Of a stretch of 8,972 bases of DNA, positions 1 to 8,520 are shown in pieces (position 1 is the stretch's first letter; every line of letters starts with the position of its first letter). The stretch is from Rhodospirillaceae bacterium (lineage in GTDB: Bacteria > Pseudomonadota > Alphaproteobacteria > Rhodospirillales > 2-02-FULL-58-16). The position numbers were made by a program, and so were the translations under genes. The notes beneath the pieces were generated by a model that did no database searches, was not told where the DNA came from, and saw only the letters and a list, made by a program, of their open reading frames with translations. The DNA lies in contig JAUXMA010000049.1 of assembly GCA_030623425.1 (NCBI GenBank), forward strand, positions 1 to 8,972, in the 5' to 3' direction.

Positions 1-460
1 GCCGCGGAAAGCTGGAAATACACCGAACCGACGCCAATTCAAGACGCCAGGGCAAAAACGGTCTTCGTTCAGGAGGAGTTTTGCAAGCGGCTCAGCTTAA
101 ACGCATTTTTTGAATGCCCTTTTAAAATGGCGTTCATCCTTTGATATGTCTTTCGCCAAGCTGGCCAGAAGTGTGTTGGACCAGTTCGCATGTTACGGTA
201 TCGATTAAGGGAGACCTACAAAATTGTACTAATTTCCCCTCCTTGGCTAAACCCGGCGGTTACACGGAACGCAGCTTTATGACCGCTTTCGGCCAATAAG
301 CTGACGTTCAATCGGCTTGCCGCGCCGTGCTTCCGTAAATCACGTTGATCGCCGGGATCGCTTGTCCGACGCGATCCACCCCGATCCCATTTGCCGCGTC
401 GAAGAGCCCTTTTTTTTAAGATGAACTGTCGACGGATCGGTTTGTTGACAGGCGGCGCAT
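1..460. other. Left-edge region without a confident gene
   Basis: No recognisable gene was found here. A plus-strand frame is open from base 1 to a TGA at 142-144 (47 codons, containing the residues ESWKYTEPTP). It could be the 3' end of a gene cut by the window edge, but I do not recognise the protein. From 145 to 460 the composition is less GC-rich than in the gene block and all frames are short or lack a start with a ribosome binding site. A T8 tract at 412-419 follows a loose inverted repeat (CGACGCG and CGCGTCG, about 20 bases apart) and could be a weak plus-strand terminator, although the spacing is poor. No terminator is evident for the minus-strand fusion gene that ends at 461. Confidence 0.4.
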
Positions 461-3130
461 TCAAGGCAAGCAGTAATGCATGGTTGTAAAATCACCTCGC
501 AATGATTTCACCGCGCCCAGCCAAAATCCCTCGGGCTTGTTTTCGCCATTGGCGACAATTTCCGCCAACAGGCCCGCCAACTCCTGGAAATTTTCCTCTT
601 TCATCCCATACCGGGTCATCTCCTGGGTTCCCATCCTGACGCCACTGGCGGCGGCGAAGCTGGGATCGTCGTAGAAGGCCTGAGGGTTGGTGATGATGTT
701 GTTCGCCTCCAGCAAGCCGGCGATGGTTCCGCCCTTGGCCGACGCCGTTCTGAGGAGGACCTGGTGAGTTTCCGTAAAACCGCCTTCGGGGTCGCCCTCG
801 ATGACCAATCCCCGGCCATGGAGGGCTCTAGCGAACGCCTTCGCATTGGCGATCACCTGGCCTGGATAATCGTCCTGGTAGCGGAGCATTTCATAGGTCG
901 CCCCCAACAGACCGAGCATGGTCCCCAGATGATGATTGCTGACATGACCGGGAAAGGCGCGCGTCTCGATATGGCTCCATAAGGGCTCGAAGGGAGAGCC
1001 GGCCTCGATGCTGCCGAGGATGACGCCCCGTTGCGGACCAAAGAAGGTCTTGTGAGTCGATCCCGTGACAATATCGGCGCCTTCATGCAATGGCTGTTGG
1101 AAAGACTTGCCCAACAGGCCCAAGACATGCGCGGCGTCGTACATGATCAGTGGACGCCGGGGGTTGTCCTCGCCAAACTCGCTGAAGATGAAATCGGCGA
1201 TCTCCTTGACCGGCTCCTTGTAAATGATGACGCTCCGCCCAAAAATCACCAGCTCGGGGCGCTTGTCCGAGATCAGTTTTTTCGTCGTTTCGACATCGAT
1301 CCCGTGGGGACTGTCTTTCCGGTAGAGGAAATGCTCTACCGCCGGCAGTCCCGTATCCGGGTCGATGGCGACATAGTTTTTCAACGCTCCCGCCGTCTGC
1401 GCGCTGAGATGCCCGCCTTTGTTGAGATCGTGGACGAGAACCCGGCTTATCAGGTCGGGCTGTCCGCTGCTGGCGTGCCTGTTCTTGAACTGTTTGAGAG
1501 CGTCATAGACCGTGTCGTTGGCCATTTGGCCGCTGATGATTCTCGCCTCCACCTGGCGGCAATCGAAGAATGTTCTTAATGCGGTTTTGAGCTCTTCCTC
1601 TTTGTCCATGATGAAAGAGGTTCCCTGGTAATAGCGCATGTCGGGGGCGTCCGGGCCCAATGCCTTCAAGCGGTTATGCTCGTTGTATCGCCCGCCCGGA
1701 TCGGACATCGTCAACCTGTCGACATAGGCCGAGGTGGGTTGCTCCGACGGAATGAGGTTGACGCATTCCTCCCTTCTCCACTTGGTGTTGGCCCCGGCCT
1801 CTTGCATCAGTTTGGCGGCCAGGGCTTGGACATCGCCGTTGTCCAGCCGCCGGTCATGCCGGGGAGGTTTGAATCCGGTGTAAGGCCTGGTAAAGGGCGC
1901 CAACGGCCACAGATTCCTTTCGACGAGTTCGGCGTCGAAAACGTTGCCCTTGTCGTCGACGATTTGCAGGACAATGGACTTATCCGTCCGGTAGCAAATG
2001 GTGGAGTCGATGAGCGCCAGTCCTATCGGCCTCAAGTCATGGCCGTCGGCCGGCAACGCGGTGACGCCGTCGCCATAAAAGCGGGTGTAGGGAACGCTTG
2101 TTCCCGATGTCACATAGCCGACATGATGGTCGTTGAAATAGACCTTGAAGCCGGCCCGTAACGGCTTTTTTCCGTCGAACACGGCGATCGGCTGCACGAG
2201 ATGCTTGAGAATCCGCTCGCCCAGGGGGGCGGTCGGTTCCCGCCGTTTGATCCGTGTGAACTCCTGCCGCTGTCTTTCCAGGGCCGACTTGCCGAGGTAA
2301 TCGTGTTGAGCGGAAACCCGGACGGCGCGATTGGCCAACGCGTTGGCGAAAATCGGTATTTCCCTGTTCTCGATGTCGTCGCCCAGTTCATGGCCGTACA
2401 AAGGCAGCCCGGCCTCCAGGCGTAGGGAATCACGGGCACCCAATCCGACGGGAACGGCGCCGAAATCCACCAGCCTTTGCCAGAGTTCCGTCGTTATATC
2501 CCGGTCGGCGAACAGCTCGAAGCAAACCGACTCGCCGGTGTATCCGCTGCGCGCGACGATCACCTCATGAGCGTCCATGGCGGCGACGCTCAGCCGGTTT
2601 CTTTTGGTCTCGGGAAGATCCTCGCGGTTGACGACGCGGGCCAGAATTTCCGCCGACCTCGGCCCCTGAAGAGAGAGCATGGCCAATTCCTCGGTGACAT
2701 CGACCATCGCGACGCCGTCATTATTGTGCCGAGTGAGCCATTGCCAGTCCTTTTGCCGGTTGGCGGCATTGACAACGAGAAGGAAGTCGTCCTCCGCCAG
2801 TTTGTAAAGGTAGGCGTCGTCGACGGCGCCGCCGCTGTCGTTGGCTAGGAACGTGTAGTGGGCTTGGCGGAGCGGCAAAGCCTTGGCGTTGTTGGTCAAG
2901 ACATACAAAAGAAAGTCTTCGGCCCGCCGTCCATGGATTCTGAACCTGCCCATGTGGGAGACGTCGAACAAGCCGGAGTGGCGGCGGGTGGCGAGATGCT
3001 CCCGGATGATCCCGGTTTCGTATTGGACGGGCATGCGCCATTCGCCGAAGGCGACCATTTTCGCGCCATGGGCGACATGCCAGCCATGAAGAACGGTTTC
3101 TTGAAAGACGTTTGTGTTTTCCCGCGCCAT
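461..3130 (-). CDS. GcvT-GlyA fusion: aminomethyltransferase domain joined to serine hydroxymethyltransferase domain
   Basis: A single uninterrupted frame of 889 residues from the ATG at 3130. A TTG 45 bases upstream would add 15 residues, but GcvT homology begins just after the ATG. Residues about 8-420 are a folate-binding aminomethyltransferase: N-terminal GEWRMPVQY, GGAVDD (catalytic aspartate near 104-105), VVNAANR, GYTGE, RLEAGLPLYGHEL, and the C-terminal barrel motif VGYVTSGT. Residues about 430-865 are a divergent fold-type I PLP enzyme of the SHMT family: NLIPSEQ, YNEH (matching the YAEG glutamate), RYYQG, GGHL, YDAAH, STHKTFFGP with the PLP lysine at about 694, and the carboxylate-binding arginine in GVRMGT. 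GcvT makes 5,10-methylene-THF from the aminomethyl group on lipoyl-GcvH; SHMT uses it to convert glycine to serine. Coupling of the two is inference. No gcvH or gcvP lies in the window. The SHMT half carries insertions relative to E. coli GlyA, so another amino-acid or methylamine substrate is possible. Confidence 0.9.
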   Translation of the reverse strand: MARENTNVFQETVLHGWHVAHGAKMVAFGEWRMPVQYETGIIREHLATRRHSGLFDVSHMGRFRIHGRRAEDFLLYVLTNNAKALPLRQAHYTFLANDSGGAVDDAYLYKLAEDDFLLVVNAANRQKDWQWLTRHNNDGVAMVDVTEELAMLSLQGPRSAEILARVVNREDLPETKRNRLSVAAMDAHEVIVARSGYTGESVCFELFADRDITTELWQRLVDFGAVPVGLGARDSLRLEAGLPLYGHELGDDIENREIPIFANALANRAVRVSAQHDYLGKSALERQRQEFTRIKRREPTAPLGERILKHLVQPIAVFDGKKPLRAGFKVYFNDHHVGYVTSGTSVPYTRFYGDGVTALPADGHDLRPIGLALIDSTICYRTDKSIVLQIVDDKGNVFDAELVERNLWPLAPFTRPYTGFKPPRHDRRLDNGDVQALAAKLMQEAGANTKWRREECVNLIPSEQPTSAYVDRLTMSDPGGRYNEHNRLKALGPDAPDMRYYQGTSFIMDKEEELKTALRTFFDCRQVEARIISGQMANDTVYDALKQFKNRHASSGQPDLISRVLVHDLNKGGHLSAQTAGALKNYVAIDPDTGLPAVEHFLYRKDSPHGIDVETTKKLISDKRPELVIFGRSVIIYKEPVKEIADFIFSEFGEDNPRRPLIMYDAAHVLGLLGKSFQQPLHEGADIVTGSTHKTFFGPQRGVILGSIEAGSPFEPLWSHIETRAFPGHVSNHHLGTMLGLLGATYEMLRYQDDYPGQVIANAKAFARALHGRGLVIEGDPEGGFTETHQVLLRTASAKGGTIAGLLEANNIITNPQAFYDDPSFAAASGVRMGTQEMTRYGMKEENFQELAGLLAEIVANGENKPEGFWLGAVKSLRGDFTTMHYCLP

Positions 3131-3167
3131 GAAATTCACCCGAGTAAAAGATCGCCTCCGGCCTCGA

Positions 3168-3197
3168 AGAGACAAAGGACCGCCAAGCGCGGCGGTC
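3168..3197 (-). terminator. Possible intrinsic terminator after the DUF805 gene
   Basis: On the minus strand, GACCGCC pairs with GGCGGTC around a 6-base loop (3178-3197), followed by the moderately T-rich CTTTGTCTCTT. It lies between the DUF805 stop and the start of the fusion gene. The U-tract is interrupted, so it may be weak, or simply a leader hairpin for the downstream gene. Confidence 0.4.
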
Positions 3198-3232
3198 GTG
3201 TCATGAGCTGGCCAGCGCCGCTGTTCGTTTTC

Positions 3233-4120
3233 TTAGGCAAGGGGATCGGGGCCAAAGCGGTTTTCACCCTCCTTGCCTTTCAAAAAGCCAAGCTCGACGA
3301 GCAGCCAAAGGGAGCCGATGAGCGGGATCAGGGAGATCAACTGAAACCAGCCCGAGCGGCCGCGATCATGGCATCGTTTGGCGCCGACCGCGAGCGAGGT
3401 CCAAAAGAAAAAGAAGAAAAGAACGATCCCGGCGGTAACGGCGACGATGGTGACGAACAAAGGCCTTTCATCGGCTTCCCGAGCCGGAGAGAAGCGCCAG
3501 CGGATTTTCTCTTTGTCGGGTTTGCCGGCCAACGTCTGAACCGCCGTCAAGCGGAAGATTCCGGTATCCACGGTCTTTTCGAAAGACGGCGCGTCCGGTT
3601 GCTCCGAAGGGGTTTCGCCGGCCGAAACCTTGACCCCGGCGAGGCCGGAGGCGTCCTTGACCGATACCTGGCCATGATCGGTGCTCAAGATGAAGAGGCT
3701 GATGGCGGTGGGCGCCGCTTTTTGTTGCAGTCCCAACGCCATCGACAGGACCGCCATTGCCAATGGCAGGACGAAAGTGACAGCGAAAATCGGCAGGATG
3801 CCGCGCAGCCAATAAACGGAACGAGCAATGCGGCCTTGAAAGGAAAAAAGAATCCATCTGAACGCCGGAGTTTGCCGGGCGGTTTCCTCGCCCGGAGCCT
3901 CGCCGTTCACCGAGGCGTCATCCGTTTCACCGCCGGAAGGTTCGAGAGCCTCTTGCTCGGCCTTTTCCTCTGTTTCCGGTTCGGCTTCGGCTTCAACCTC
4001 TGGCCCGGCTTCCGGCCGAGGCTGCTGTTCCGTCACCGGCTCGGGGGTTTCCCCGGCTTCCGGGGCAGTTTCAGCCTCGGACTTTTTCCCGCCTTCCGCT
4101 TCGGCTTCATCCTCGGCCAT
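3233..4120 (-). CDS. DUF805 family inner-membrane protein with acidic N-terminal tail and inserted loop
   Basis: 295 residues from an ATG with a GGAG ribosome binding site about 8 bases upstream. Residues 1-85 are a low-complexity tail rich in Glu, Ala and Pro, probably disordered and cytoplasmic. The family signature is split: SFQGRIARSVYW (93-104) precedes a membrane helix at about 107-130, while GAKRCHDRGRSGWFQLISL (246-264) and the ending NRFGPDP flank later membrane helices at about 219-240 and 258-278. Between them, residues about 131-215 form a hydrophilic insert not usual in this family, whose members are mostly 110-150 residues long. If the N-terminus is cytoplasmic, the insert would face the periplasm. 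The function of DUF805 proteins is unknown. The gene starts 97 bases after the pheT stop and may be cotranscribed with it, but nothing links it functionally to its neighbours. Confidence 0.85.
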   Translation of the reverse strand: MAEDEAEAEGGKKSEAETAPEAGETPEPVTEQQPRPEAGPEVEAEAEPETEEKAEQEALEPSGGETDDASVNGEAPGEETARQTPAFRWILFSFQGRIARSVYWLRGILPIFAVTFVLPLAMAVLSMALGLQQKAAPTAISLFILSTDHGQVSVKDASGLAGVKVSAGETPSEQPDAPSFEKTVDTGIFRLTAVQTLAGKPDKEKIRWRFSPAREADERPLFVTIVAVTAGIVLFFFFFWTSLAVGAKRCHDRGRSGWFQLISLIPLIGSLWLLVELGFLKGKEGENRFGPDPLA

Positions 4121-4217
4121 GGCCGTCTCCGGGTTGCCCGCAATTCAGACTACCATCATCCCGCGCCGGCGCAAGGTTCCACCGAAGTCAGGCGGTTTGC
4201 CGGCCACTAGGGAAGGT

Positions 4218-6623
4218 TTATTTCCTCAGCACCCCGCCGGTTGCCGCTTCGACACTGGCGATCACTTTCTCGGCGACGGCGTCGATTTCGGCGTCGGTGA
4301 GGGTTTTTTCGGTGGGCTGCAAGACGACGTTGATGGCCAGCGACTTCTTGGCCTCGCCTAGATTGCCGCCGGCGAAAAGATCGAAGACGCGGACCTCGGC
4401 GATCAGCGCCGCATCGGCGTCCTTGGCGGCGCGCATCAGCGCCTCGGCGGCGATGTCCTTGTCGACGACGAAGGCGAAATCGCGTTCCACCGGTTGAAAA
4501 GACGGCAGTTCAAGGTGCGGCTTGGCGGCGGTTTTCCTGGTTTTTGGCTTGGGGAGGTTGTCGAGGAAGATTTCGAAACCGACGATCGGGCCCTTGACGT
4601 CCATTTTCCGCAACGCCCGCGGATGGATCTCGCCAAAGGACGCCAGCACCGTTTTCGGACCCAAACGAAAAAGTCCCGAACGGCCGGGATGGTACCAGGG
4701 CGGGGCATCGTTGCCGATCCTGAGTTTGTCCACCGGCAGAGCGAGTTCGCCGAACACCGCCAAGGCGTCGGCCTTGGCATCGAAAACATCGACCGGCCGG
4801 GACGGTTCGGCCCAATTGCGAAGGCCGCTCCGCCCGGCGCGCACGCCGGCGGCGACCATGCTCTGATCCTCCGGGCGGTCGCCCGCGAACCGCGGTCCGA
4901 TCTCGAACAGGCAGGCGTCGGGGATGCCGCGGTCGGCGTTGCGTCCGACGGCGGAGATCAGGTTGGGCAGGATCGACGGGCGCATCGCGTCGAGGTCCGA
5001 GCTGATGGGATTGAGCAAGCGGATGGAGTCCGGCGCGCCGCCAAACGGTTCCGCCTGCTCCGAGGGCATGAAGGACAAAGTGACCGCCTCGACCAGTCCG
5101 CGCCCGGCCAGCACCCGGCGGGCGGCGGCGCGGCGGCGCTGAGACGCGTCCAGGGCCGGCGGCGGCAGGGCGGAAGGACGCTCCATCGCCATCGTCGGAA
5201 TGTTGTCGTAGCCAAAGACGCGCACGATCTCTTCGACCAGGCAGGCTTCGCCGACGATGTCGCCCCGCCACGAAGGCACGGAAACGCGCCATTGCGCGCC
5301 TGTTTCCGCGACCATGAAGCCGAGCGCGCCGAATATCCTTTTGACCTCTTCCGCCGGCACTTCGACGCCGCCAAGAGCCTGGATCCGTCCAGGGCGGAAA
5401 CCGATGTCGCGTTTCCACTCGGGCTCCTTTCCGGCGATCACCGGTTCGGAGGCCTCGCCGCCGCAGAGATCGAGGATCAGGCGGGTGGCGATCTCCATGC
5501 CGGGGACCAGGAAGGCCGGATCGACGCCGCGTTCGAAACGGAAGCGCGCGTCCGACGTCAAATTGAGCTTGCGCCCCGTCGCCGCCGTCCGCACCGGATC
5601 GAAATAAGCGCACTCGACATAGACGTTGACGGTCTCGGCCGCGCATCCCGACCGCTCGCCGCCGATGACCCCGCCCAAGGCTTGCGCGTGATCGTCGTCG
5701 GCGATCACCGTCATCGTCGCATCTAAGTCGTATTCCCTGCCGTCGAGGGCCAACATCGACTCGCCGGGTTTGGCCAGCCTGACGCGGAGGTCGCCTTTGA
5801 TCTTGTCGGCGTCGAAAACATGCAGCGGCCGGCACAGGTCCAAGGTCATCAGGTTGGTGATATCGACCAGCGCCGAAATGGGGCGCAAGCCGACGGCCAG
5901 CAGCTTGTCCTTGAGCCAGCCGGGGCTTTCGCCGTTGCCGAGCCCACGGATGTAGCGGCCGACGAAAAAAGGGCAAGCGTCGGCGGCGGCGGATGTGAAA
6001 TCCAGATGCACCTTGATCGGGCTTTCGAAGGCGCCGGGCACCGGCTCGGCGTTCAGGGGCTTCAACGTTCCCAGACCCGCCGCCGCCAAGTCGCGGGCGA
6101 CGCCGCGCACGCCCAGGCAGTCGCCGCGGTTCGGGGTGATGGCGATGTCGATGACCGGATCGGCGAGGCCCATCACCTCGACGGCGGTGGCGCCGACGGC
6201 GGCGGCGGCGGGCAGTTCGATGACGCCCTGGTGTTCGTCCGACAACCCCATCTCGCGTTCGGACAGCAACATGCCGTTGCTGACGACACCCCGGATCTTG
6301 GCCTTTTTGAGCTTCAGATCGATGCCGGGAATATAACAGCCGGGGGCGGCGAACACGCCTTTCATGCCGGTCCGCGCGTTTGGCGCGCCGCAAACCACCG
6401 TCAACGTCTCGGTGCCGGTGCTGACTTGGCAGACTTGAAGTTTGTCGGCGTCGGGATGTTGTTTGACCTCGACGACTTCGGCGACGACGAAATCCTCCAT
6501 TCCCCTGGCCCGGTCGGTGACGCCGTCCACTTCCAGGCCCAACATGGTCAGCCGGTCGGCGACCGCCTCGACACCCGCCGTCGTATCAAGATGGTCCTTC
6601 AGCCAGGAGAGGGTGAGTTTCAC
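4218..6623 (-). CDS. pheT: Phenylalanyl-tRNA synthetase beta subunit
   Basis: 801 residues, close to the roughly 795 of E. coli PheT. With PheS it forms the alpha2-beta2 enzyme that charges tRNA-Phe; the beta subunit recognises tRNA and edits mischarged tyrosine. Domains in order: N-terminal segment [19 protein letters not shown] tRNA-binding domain at about 40-150 ([29 protein letters not shown]); B3/4 editing region at about 210-370 ending in [10 protein letters not shown]5 at about 400-475; synthetase-like core with [16 protein letters not shown]; and FDX-ACB anticodon-binding domain over the last 95 residues ([12 protein letters not shown]). The start is the GTG at 6623, which overlaps the pheS stop as GTGA. 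The open frame extends further upstream inside pheS, but the conserved N-terminus begins at this GTG. The overlap implies translational coupling, giving equal subunit amounts. Confidence 0.97.
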   Translation of the reverse strand: MKLTLSWLKDHLDTTAGVEAVADRLTMLGLEVDGVTDRARGMEDFVVAEVVEVKQHPDADKLQVCQVSTGTETLTVVCGAPNARTGMKGVFAAPGCYIPGIDLKLKKAKIRGVVSNGMLLSEREMGLSDEHQGVIELPAAAAVGATAVEVMGLADPVIDIAITPNRGDCLGVRGVARDLAAAGLGTLKPLNAEPVPGAFESPIKVHLDFTSAAADACPFFVGRYIRGLGNGESPGWLKDKLLAVGLRPISALVDITNLMTLDLCRPLHVFDADKIKGDLRVRLAKPGESMLALDGREYDLDATMTVIADDDHAQALGGVIGGERSGCAAETVNVYVECAYFDPVRTAATGRKLNLTSDARFRFERGVDPAFLVPGMEIATRLILDLCGGEASEPVIAGKEPEWKRDIGFRPGRIQALGGVEVPAEEVKRIFGALGFMVAETGAQWRVSVPSWRGDIVGEACLVEEIVRVFGYDNIPTMAMERPSALPPPALDASQRRRAAARRVLAGRGLVEAVTLSFMPSEQAEPFGGAPDSIRLLNPISSDLDAMRPSILPNLISAVGRNADRGIPDACLFEIGPRFAGDRPEDQSMVAAGVRAGRSGLRNWAEPSRPVDVFDAKADALAVFGELALPVDKLRIGNDAPPWYHPGRSGLFRLGPKTVLASFGEIHPRALRKMDVKGPIVGFEIFLDNLPKPKTRKTAAKPHLELPSFQPVERDFAFVVDKDIAAEALMRAAKDADAALIAEVRVFDLFAGGNLGEAKKSLAINVVLQPTEKTLTDAEIDAVAEKVIASVEAATGGVLRK

Positions 6624-7699
6624 GAATTGAGGCCCCCGACCATCGTCGGCACGTCGAGGGCGCTGAAGCCGTAATGGCGGAGCCACCTGAGATCGGATTC
6701 AAAGAACGTCCGCAAATCGGCAATGCCGTACTTGAGCATGGCCAGGCGTTCGATGCCCATGCCGAAGGCGAAGCCCTGATACTTGTCCGAATCGATGCCG
6801 CAGTTCTCCAGCACCCTGGGATTGACCATGCCGCAGCCGAGAATCTCCAGCCAGTCGTCGCCATGGCCGATGCGCAATTCGCCGCCTTCGCGGATGCAGC
6901 CGATGTCCACTTCCGCCGATGGTTCGGTAAAGGGAAAGTAGCTGGGACGGAAGCGCACGGGCAAGTCGTCGAGGCCGAAATAGGCCCGGCAGAATTCGAT
7001 CAGGCAGCCCTTCAAATGGCCCATGTGCGTCGATTCGTCGACCGCCAGGCCCTCGATCTGATGAAACATAGGCGAGTGCGTCGCGTCGTAATCGCAGCGG
7101 TAGGTGCGCCCCGGCACGATGATGCGGATGGGCGGCTTTTGTTGCTGCATGGTGTGGATCTGGACCGGCGAGGTGTGGGTGCGAAGGAGCAAGCGGTGGC
7201 CATCTTTCTGGCCCGGCAGGTAGAAGGTGTCGTGCTCCTGGCGAGCCGGGTGTTCCGGCGGGATGTTCAGCGCCGTGAAATTGTACCAGTCATCCTCGAT
7301 GTCCGGACCCTCGGCGATGGCGAATCCCATCTCCCCCAGAATGGCGACGACCTCGTCGATGGTCTGGCTGATGGGATGGACGCGGCCCGGCTTTTCCGGG
7401 CGCGCCGGCAGGGTCACATCCACCGCGTCGGCCATCAGGCGGGCGTCGAGGTCGGCGTCGGCGAGGTCGCGTTGGCGCTTCTCGATGGCGGCGGCGACCT
7501 CCGTTTTAAGGGCGTTGAGGGCCAGGCCGACGGTCTTGCGCCGCTCCGCATCCATGCTCCCCAGTTGCTTCATGAAGCCGGTGATGCGCCCCTTCCTGCC
7601 CAGTTCCTCCACCCGGATCGTTTCCAGCTGGTCAAGGGTCGTTGCCGCCGCCGTGGCCTCTAAAATCTCGGTTTGAATGGCCTCCGGATCGTCCATCAT
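6620..7699 (-). CDS. pheS: Phenylalanyl-tRNA synthetase alpha subunit
   Basis: 359 residues; catalytic subunit of the class II synthetase. The N-terminal coiled-coil arm (about 1-90) is followed by motif 1 ([19 protein letters not shown], from about 108), motif 2 ([20 protein letters not shown], from about 197) and motif 3 ([11 protein letters not shown], from about 309). The alanine in GFAFG that shapes the phenylalanine pocket is retained. Two consecutive ATG codons at 7699 and 7696 are the likely starts, preceded by AGGTG. An in-frame ATG at 7753 is rejected because it lacks a ribosome binding site and would place the terminator hairpin inside the coding region. No Phe-rich leader peptide like E. 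coli pheM was seen upstream. The gene ends in a 4-base overlap with pheT. Confidence 0.97.
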   Translation of the reverse strand: MMDDPEAIQTEILEATAAATTLDQLETIRVEELGRKGRITGFMKQLGSMDAERRKTVGLALNALKTEVAAAIEKRQRDLADADLDARLMADAVDVTLPARPEKPGRVHPISQTIDEVVAILGEMGFAIAEGPDIEDDWYNFTALNIPPEHPARQEHDTFYLPGQKDGHRLLLRTHTSPVQIHTMQQQKPPIRIIVPGRTYRCDYDATHSPMFHQIEGLAVDESTHMGHLKGCLIEFCRAYFGLDDLPVRFRPSYFPFTEPSAEVDIGCIREGGELRIGHGDDWLEILGCGMVNPRVLENCGIDSDKYQGFAFGMGIERLAMLKYGIADLRTFFESDLRWLRHYGFSALDVPTMVGGLNS

Positions 7700-7713
7700 T
7701 GCCGCACCTGTTG

Positions 7714-7744
7714 AAGATTTAAAAGGCAGCCGGCGCCGGCTGCC
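7714..7744 (-). terminator. Intrinsic terminator or attenuator between rplT and pheS
   Basis: A perfect 20-base palindrome (GGCAGCCGGCGCCGGCTGCC, 7725-7744) folds into a GC-rich hairpin (8-bp stem, 4-base loop). On the minus strand it is followed by TTTTAAATCTT; on the plus strand no T-tract follows, so it acts leftward. It sits 28 bases after the rplT stop and about 25 before pheS. The U-tract is short, so partial read-through into pheST is plausible. Confidence 0.75.
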
Positions 7745-7772
7745 AAACTTCATGAACGATATCGGCTTTTGT

Positions 7773-8138
7773 TTAAGCCTTATTGGCGAGAGCGGCCTGG
7801 ACCTGTTCGACCAAGGCCTTGAAAGCGTCCGGCTCCCTTACCGCCAGATCGGCAAGCACCTTGCGGTCGAGTTCGATGCCGGCCTTGCCCAGTCCATTCA
7901 TGAACTGGGAATAGGTGAGGCCGTGCTCGCGGGCGCCGGCGTTGATGCGTTGAATCCACAGTCTGCGGAACGACCGCTTGCGCGCGCGGCGGTCGCGGTA
8001 GGCATATTGCAGCCCCTTTTCGACGCGCTCGATGGCGATACGAAAAACGTTCTTGCTCCGGCCGCGGTAGCCACGGGCCTGGCGGATGACCTTTTTGTGC
8101 CTGGCGTGCGCGGTGACGCCCCTGCTGACTCGCGTCAT
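7773..8138 (-). CDS. rplT: 50S ribosomal protein L20
   Basis: 121 residues (E. coli L20 has 118). L20 binds 23S rRNA directly and is needed early in 50S assembly; in several bacteria it also represses its own operon. The N-terminus ([20 protein letters not shown]) is the basic RNA-threading extension, followed by [13 protein letters not shown] and the globular part with [20 protein letters not shown] and [10 protein letters not shown]. The ATG is preceded by a strong AGGGGAGGG ribosome binding site about 8 bases away. It starts 18 bases after the rpmI stop, so the two are cotranscribed. Confidence 0.98.
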   Translation of the reverse strand: MTRVSRGVTAHARHKKVIRQARGYRGRSKNVFRIAIERVEKGLQYAYRDRRARKRSFRRLWIQRINAGAREHGLTYSQFMNGLGKAGIELDRKVLADLAVREPDAFKALVEQVQAALANKA

Positions 8139-8156
8139 GGAACCGCCCTCCCCTTG

Positions 8157-8354
8157 TCAACCATTGGGCATGTAGGATTTGACGATGCGGGCGTCGGCAT
8201 CCGAAAGAATCCCGGTGCCGCGCGCCTTGCGCTTCATTTTTTTCGAACGCTTGCGCAAGTTGTGGCGCAGGCCCGAGGCGCTGCTCCGGACCTTGCCGGA
8301 AGCCGTCAGGCGGAACCGCTTTTTGGCGCTGGCCTTGGTCTTTAGCTTGGGCAT
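8157..8354 (-). CDS. rpmI: 50S ribosomal protein L35
   Basis: 65 residues, the normal length. It begins [20 protein letters not shown], is strongly basic throughout ([17 protein letters not shown]), and ends VKSYMPNG as expected for L35. The frame stays open 57 bases further upstream, but the family N-terminus and an AAGGAA ribosome binding site 5 bases before the ATG at 8354 fix the start. It is the first gene of the rpmI-rplT unit, with a promoter about 100 bases upstream and a leader of roughly 95 bases. infC, which precedes rpmI in many bacteria, is not adjacent here. Confidence 0.97.
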   Translation of the reverse strand: MPKLKTKASAKKRFRLTASGKVRSSASGLRHNLRKRSKKMKRKARGTGILSDADARIVKSYMPNG

Positions 8355-8455
8355 TTTGTTTCCTTGGATTTTTTGGGTGACGGATTTCAGCGGCTGGGCA
8401 TGCCCTTGCAACCGAAGTGAACGGGTTTCTGGCCGGACCGCTTTTGAAGGCGTGG

Positions 8456-8484
8456 GTTATAATGGCCCGGCGCCGGGATTGCAA
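8456..8484 (-). promoter_or_regulatory. Sigma70-type promoter for rpmI-rplT
   Basis: On the minus strand, a -35 TTGCAA (8479-8484) and a -10 TATAAC (8456-8461) are separated by exactly 17 bases; each differs from consensus at one or two positions. Transcription would start near 8449, giving a roughly 95-base leader to rpmI. The spacer contains the perfect 12-base palindrome CCCGGCGCCGGG (8466-8477), which could be an operator or be accidental in this GC-rich DNA. The leader also contains GGGCATGCCC and other short self-complementary segments, which could serve L20 autoregulation, though I could not match a known leader motif. Confidence 0.7.
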
Positions 8485-8520
8485 GGCGGCGGGCGCCGCA
8501 AATCGATCCTCTGAAATTCC

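Noticed and set aside
216..464. An 82-codon minus-strand frame just after the fusion gene.
   Set aside because: It starts at TTG, has no convincing ribosome binding site, and matches nothing I recognise; it looks like decayed intergenic DNA.
3131..3232. A possible glycine or folate riboswitch before the fusion gene.
   Set aside because: The gap is only about 100 bases and I could not match a glycine or THF riboswitch core; only a simple hairpin is visible.
2858..4210. A 450-codon plus-strand frame opposite the DUF805 gene and the start of the fusion gene.
   Set aside because: No family features; antisense shadow, whereas the minus strand encodes recognisable domains.
4510..6393. A 627-codon minus-strand frame inside pheT.
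   Set aside because: Arg- and Pro-rich shadow of pheT, produced by high GC content.
8121..8149. TTGACA just after the rpmI stop, resembling a -35 box for rplT.
   Set aside because: The sequence 17 bases away (TGACGC) is not a -10 box, and the genes are only 18 bases apart and clearly cotranscribed.
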